NCBI GenBank assembly: GCA_963975425.1
Contig: CAXBGS010000001.1
Span: forward strand, 434,001 to 498,000
Reading direction: 5' to 3'
DNA: 64,000 nt
Source of the DNA: CAXBGS01 sp963975425
GTDB lineage: Bacteria; Planctomycetota; Planctomycetia; Pirellulales; Pirellulaceae
The translations under genes and the position numbers were made by a program. Positions 60,571 to 64,000 of this stretch are shown here, piece by piece. The notes below the pieces were generated by a model. It did no database searches. It saw nothing but the letters and a program-made list of their open reading frames with translations, and was not told the origin of the DNA. Position 1 is the first letter of the stretch. Each line of letters begins with the position of its first letter.

Positions 60571-61954
60571 GGTGTGCAAGCTCCGGTATCCAGCCTTGAG
60601 TGTAGGCAAGCATGACATATGCGATCGCGCCGGCGACTTGAAACAACATGATAAGACCGCCGAGTTTCAAGAACGTGCCCCAGCCGACATGCACGCCTGC
60701 TTCCTTCTTGAGGGCATAGATCGCAATCACACACGAGATCGATCCGATCGGTGTTCCGTTGCCGCCCAGATTGCAACAGATCACGAGGGTCCACCACAGC
60801 GGTTCGGCCGGTACGCCTTGCGCGGAAATGTCGTTCACGATTGGGATCAGCGTCGCCGCGACAGGGATGTTGTCGACGATGCTGCTGGCAATCGCCGAAA
60901 ACCCGCCGAGCAGCGGCACCAGCAATTCGATTCGGTTATCCGACAACCGTATGACTTGCTGGGCGACCACCGCCAACGCGCCGGTTTGCTTGACGCAGCC
61001 GATGATGATGAACAGCCCCATGAAGAACAGGATGACGGTCCAGTTCACTTTATGAATTGCATCTTCGACGCCTTTGCCCGCGAACAGCAGCGCCGCGGTC
61101 GCGCCGACCATCGCGATAAAGTCCATGCCGACACCCATTTGCTGCGCAAATACGAAACCGAGCACGGTAGCCGACAGGATCAAGCCGCTGCGATAAAGGA
61201 CTTTTCGGTCTTCGACCATCGCCCATGGATCGAACGTTTCGATTTGCTGCTGCAACGCCGCCTTCTGCTCGTCGGTCTGCTTCCAGGGCAATTCGTTGCG
61301 AAAGAAAAATCGCAGACCGGCGATCGCAATCACCAAACTGACAACTGCGTAAGGCAGTGAAACTTTCAAAAAATCGACGTACGGAATCCCGGCCGCCGTT
61401 CCGATCATGATGTTGGGCAAACCGCTGGCGAACGTTGCGATCGCACCGCTGTTGGCACAAATCGCAACACTCAACAACAGTGGCATCGGCTTGTAATCTA
61501 GCGATCGACAGATCACCAAGACCAGCGAACTGAGGATCAACATCGCCGGAACGATCGTCAGCACGGCGACGAACAGAAAAGTGACGACGCACAGCGTCAA
61601 AAACAACGCGTTCGCTTGACCTCCCGTCAAACGCACGATCCACATACTAATGAAGTGGAATAGCCCGCTCTTGCCGACTACATCGACCAGAATGCCGGTC
61701 CCGATGATGACCCCGAAAATGTTGAGATCTTCCTTTAGAAAATCATAAATTTTCACATAGGGAAATAGATCGAGCGCGAGCCCCAGCACGATCAGCACGG
61801 CCGCACCGCACAGGGCCGCAACCGTTTTGTGAAATCGTTCGACCGCGACACCGACATAGGTTGCCATCATGACGGCGGCGAACAACAGCATCACGCCCGT
61901 CGAAGCGGGCTCGATCGGGGCTTCATCGATCGACGAGGCAAGGTAAAGCATCAT
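60560..61954 (-). CDS. SLC13/NhaD-type ion transporter
   Basis: 464 residues with about 11-12 membrane helices. It has the ArsB/NhaD/citrate (IT superfamily) pattern: FGVIIGTGILVDVVGKSGLF, ICANSGAIATFASGLPNIMI and the mirrored SIVDNIPVAATLIPIV and CNLGGNGTPIGSISCVIAIY. A Na+/H+ antiporter or an anion symporter role is likely; the substrate is not clear. It is coupled to a universal stress protein downstream. Confidence 0.88.
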   Translation of the reverse strand: MMLYLASSIDEAPIEPASTGVMLLFAAVMMATYVGVAVERFHKTVAALCGAAVLIVLGLALDLFPYVKIYDFLKEDLNIFGVIIGTGILVDVVGKSGLFHFISMWIVRLTGGQANALFLTLCVVTFLFVAVLTIVPAMLILSSLVLVICRSLDYKPMPLLLSVAICANSGAIATFASGLPNIMIGTAAGIPYVDFLKVSLPYAVVSLVIAIAGLRFFFRNELPWKQTDEQKAALQQQIETFDPWAMVEDRKVLYRSGLILSATVLGFVFAQQMGVGMDFIAMVGATAALLFAGKGVEDAIHKVNWTVILFFMGLFIIIGCVKQTGALAVVAQQVIRLSDNRIELLVPLLGGFSAIASSIVDNIPVAATLIPIVNDISAQGVPAEPLWWTLVICCNLGGNGTPIGSISCVIAIYALKKEAGVHVGWGTFLKLGGLIMLFQVAGAIAYVMLAYTQGWIPELAHHAT

Positions 61955-62059
61955 GCGATCTGATTGTCACGGAAGTCGCATCAGAGCGAAAGAGGTCGCA
62001 GCAAACTCGTGTCGGTGTCGACGTTGATCCCACAGGCTGGGCCGAAATGCCATTCTGCG

Positions 62060-62923
62060 TTAGCGATCCGTCTGGCAACGCCCGCACCAATACAATTTCC
62101 GGGCGGCGATTTCGATTGTTTCGATCATGCCACCGCAATCCGGGCAGTCCGTCTTTTGATAGATGCGAAAACGTTGCTGGTTGTCCAACTTTGCCAGTGG
62201 CTCGCCGGCTTCCTTTGCTGTCACAGTGATGATGCGACCGTGCTTCAAGCCAACCTTCATCATCCGAACGATGCTTCGCCATAATTTGCGAAACGAGTCG
62301 CGCGATAGGTCCTGGCCGGCCACTCGTGGGTCCAGTCCGACTTCAAAGAGAGCTTCGGCGCGAAAGATATTCCCGATGCCTGCCACGACCGACTGGTCTA
62401 ACAAGATGGCCGCTATGGGCTTTGGGTTTGTCGAAACTCGATTCCAAACGTCGACTTCTTTCGCGCCTGAGAGTGGATCGGGGCCAAGTTTTGCGAGCAC
62501 CGCGTCACGCTGATCAGCGTTGATCACGCGGCAGGTACTTGGCCCGCTGAGATCCAATGAGACTTGTGGACCGATCATTCGCATGCGCACTTTCCCCACG
62601 GGAGTCGGCGGTGGGCTGTCATGCTGGCGGAACTTGCCGAATCGGCCCAGGTGTACATGCACGATACGATCCAGGTCGGCTGAACGATCCAGGTCGGCCG
62701 AACGATTGCTGAGGCGTGAGAGATCATCACCGCGATCTTGACCGCCATCAAATGTATAGAACAGATGTTTACCGAACGCCTGAACCGACCGCAACTCGCG
62801 CCCACTGACCTTCCTGGCGTCACTTCGAAACCGCCCCTGCGGGCTGGTCACTCGCAGGAACTGGCCGCGCAAGCGCTGACCGTGCTCCAGGGCGATGAAG
62901 TGTGTTTTGTGACCTTCCGGCAT
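62060..62923 (-). CDS. nei: Endonuclease VIII-like DNA glycosylase (Nei/Fpg family)
   Basis: 287 residues. The start MPEGHKTH places the catalytic Pro2-Glu3 at the N-terminus, and PEGH is typical of Nei-type rather than Fpg enzymes. The helix-two-turn-helix (VVAGIGNIFRAEALF) and the C-terminal zinc finger (CPDC and CGRC) are complete. It removes oxidised bases and cuts abasic sites. The catalytic Pro fixes the ATG at 62923. A small 18-bp duplication in the gene gives RSADLDRSADLDR (near residue 80). The start is one base after the DinB stop, so they are coupled. Confidence 0.94.
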   Translation of the reverse strand: MPEGHKTHFIALEHGQRLRGQFLRVTSPQGRFRSDARKVSGRELRSVQAFGKHLFYTFDGGQDRGDDLSRLSNRSADLDRSADLDRIVHVHLGRFGKFRQHDSPPPTPVGKVRMRMIGPQVSLDLSGPSTCRVINADQRDAVLAKLGPDPLSGAKEVDVWNRVSTNPKPIAAILLDQSVVAGIGNIFRAEALFEVGLDPRVAGQDLSRDSFRKLWRSIVRMMKVGLKHGRIITVTAKEAGEPLAKLDNQQRFRIYQKTDCPDCGGMIETIEIAARKLYWCGRCQTDR

Positions 62924-62924
62924 T

Positions 62925-63542
62925 TCACCGATCGCAGGCAGTGGCCAGATCGCAGGCAGTCGAGCGATCTGGGGCAGTGGATGGGCAGCGGTCGACCTGG
63001 ACGCCACAACGCTTTTCGACGATCTCGAGATGGTGCTGCAAGTGGCCTGCGGTGAACCATGCCAGCGCTCGCACTGTCACCCGCTGACCATCGGCGGTGC
63101 CGGCTCGGTCCCACGCGGCGGGAACCAAGCGTCGCAGCAGCATCACGTTGGCTTGGCGGAGCGCGCCGAGTTCGGTTACCAGGTGCACAAAGCTGCCCAA
63201 TCCGAAACGGCTGGCCGCGTACAGGTTCTCGTCCCAGCCGGGCAATTCCGTCGTATCACCGGCGGCAAAACGCATGATTCGGTAGCCGAACACACGTTCG
63301 GCATCGGCACAGTGCTCGAACACCTGTCGGATCGTCCATCCGTAGGGCGAATGAATACGATCGATCTGCTCCGTACTCAAACTGCTGGCGAGTTCGCAAA
63401 GCCAATAACTTTGATTGGCAAGAACGCTAATCGCACACGAACCATCAACATGTTCGATTAATTTCTGTTGATACTCAGACGTCACCTCACCATCGGCCGG
63501 ACGTCGACTTGCAATACTTCCACGAGTGCTTTGTTTATCCAT
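62925..63542 (-). CDS. DinB-family protein
   Basis: 205 residues. A four-helix DinB fold is suggested by TIRQVFEHCADAERVFGYRI and ALAWFTAGHLQHHLEIVEKR, with metal-binding His residues (EHCAD; GHLQHH). Family members are metal-dependent, thiol-transferase-like or stress proteins. The C-terminal 30 residues are encoded by repeats (GATCGCAGGCAGTGG-like) and look like an extension. It is coupled to nei downstream. Confidence 0.85.
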   Translation of the reverse strand: MDKQSTRGSIASRRPADGEVTSEYQQKLIEHVDGSCAISVLANQSYWLCELASSLSTEQIDRIHSPYGWTIRQVFEHCADAERVFGYRIMRFAAGDTTELPGWDENLYAASRFGLGSFVHLVTELGALRQANVMLLRRLVPAAWDRAGTADGQRVTVRALAWFTAGHLQHHLEIVEKRCGVQVDRCPSTAPDRSTACDLATACDR

Positions 63543-63825
63543 TCTAGAATTCCTGACAGAAAATTTTGATCTGGCCCGACCTGCCTCAATCTCGCAAAAA
63601 CCACTCTAAGGGGTTTCATCCACACCTTTGGGGGACGGCTCAAGATTATTCATTGACGCGAACGTATCATTCGCCCAGTCTAAGCTTCGTCCGCACAGTT
63701 CAATTCAAGACCACGTGACAAGAGCACGCGTGAGGGGAACGTGGCAATACACTTTGATAAATATCTCTCGGTCTTTTGATTTGAGTCATCGCCGTCTTTT
63801 CAATTAATATACTTGAGTCAAGCAC
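63543..63825. promoter_or_regulatory. AT-rich divergent promoter region
   Basis: No gene. The AATTAATATACTTGAG segment (63801-63816) contains TATACT, a good -10 box for a housekeeping promoter reading into the last gene; a matching -35 at the right distance is not clear. Confidence 0.35.
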
Positions 63826-64000
63826 GTGGGACTGTTGATATCGGCGATTTGCGTCTTCGGAGTTGGGGTCGCTGTTGGGTTAATGACCAAACAGTATGCC
63901 GACCGCCAACGGATTGATCTTAGGGACCGACATCAAGAAGCAGAGGCGGCACTGCGGTCGGCAATCGCCCGCCGTCGTTTGGTGGCCGAAAACCTGATCG
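63826..64000 (+). CDS. Start of a membrane protein, cut by window end
   Basis: A GTG at 63826 opens a frame that runs off the end. It begins MGLLISAICVFGVGVAVGLM, a membrane helix, and continues with a charged helical segment (DRHQEAEAALRSAIARRR). An in-frame TGA 12 bases upstream limits the start. No family call is possible on 58 residues. Confidence 0.55.
   Translation, partial: MGLLISAICVFGVGVAVGLMTKQYADRQRIDLRDRHQEAEAALRSAIARRRLVAENLI

Noticed and set aside
1..64000. tRNA, rRNA, insertion sequence or prophage genes
   Set aside because: None seen by eye; no transposase or integrase motif and no terminal inverted repeats were found.

Overview
The window looks like a piece of a Planctomycetota chromosome, most likely a Rhodopirellula-type member of the Pirellulaceae. 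The evidence is the mid-50s GC content by eye, weak Shine-Dalgarno signals, several secreted proteins of a planctomycete type (Cys-rich EPEPVCC repeats, Tyr/His-rich signal-peptide proteins), a kinase/FHA pair, and a Tad pilus locus of planctomycete type. This was read by eye only; no database search was run, so family calls rest on motifs and gene order.

Layout. 1-272: 3' end of gyrB. 561-6323: first half of a Tad/Flp pilus locus (flp, a 36-codon small ORF, cpaA, cpaB, cpaC, cpaE), led by what reads as a GEMM-I cyclic-di-GMP riboswitch upstream of flp. 6444-14937: housekeeping genes (leucyl aminopeptidase, UbiD-type decarboxylase, SDR, amidohydrolase, 3-methyladenine glycosylase, alpha/beta hydrolase, App1-type phosphatase). 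14992-39314: a nitrogen-oxide region. 39485-49583: SelO, a Ser/Thr-kinase/FHA/coiled-coil module, and AAA/TPR genes. 49757-54263: a topoisomerase IV pair. 54762-55777: two secreted proteins. 56097-59547: second half of the Tad locus (cpaF, tadB, tadC), about 50 kb from the first. 59626-63542: universal stress protein, SLC13/NhaD-type transporter, Nei glycosylase and DinB. A membrane protein starts at 63826 and runs off the end.

The nitrogen region has two minus-strand operons. The first is nrtA-nrtB-nrtC-nrtD, a GAF-repeat protein, a four-cluster ferredoxin fused to a DmsC-like membrane anchor, nasC, nirA and a CysJ-like reductase carrying an RnfB-type Fe-S domain. It reads as nitrate uptake and reduction to ammonium, but with a membrane-anchored electron input to nitrate reductase and a NADPH-type partner for nitrite reductase. 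The second is a NirB-like FAD oxidoreductase fused to a BFD-type [2Fe-2S] domain and a four-histidine (two H-x13-H) membrane domain, then an 11-heme-motif cytochrome c resembling the octaheme HAO/ONR group, a heme-c lipoprotein (DUF3365/Tll0287 type), a single-domain globin and a pyruvate kinase. An alginate-export-type porin diverges from it.

Four sigma-54 (-24/-12) promoter candidates lie in exactly the intergenic positions expected for a nitrogen regulon: before nrtA (28603-28618), before a Cys-rich secreted protein (28994-29009), before the fusion gene (37139-37154), and, with the best match, in the 3' region of pyruvate kinase (30530-30545). The last faces a strong intrinsic terminator at 30080-30122 with no convincing gene between, which suggests a nitrogen-controlled RNA of about 440 nt. 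The fusion/multiheme operon and the sigma-54 network with its candidate small RNA are the best candidates here for something undescribed.
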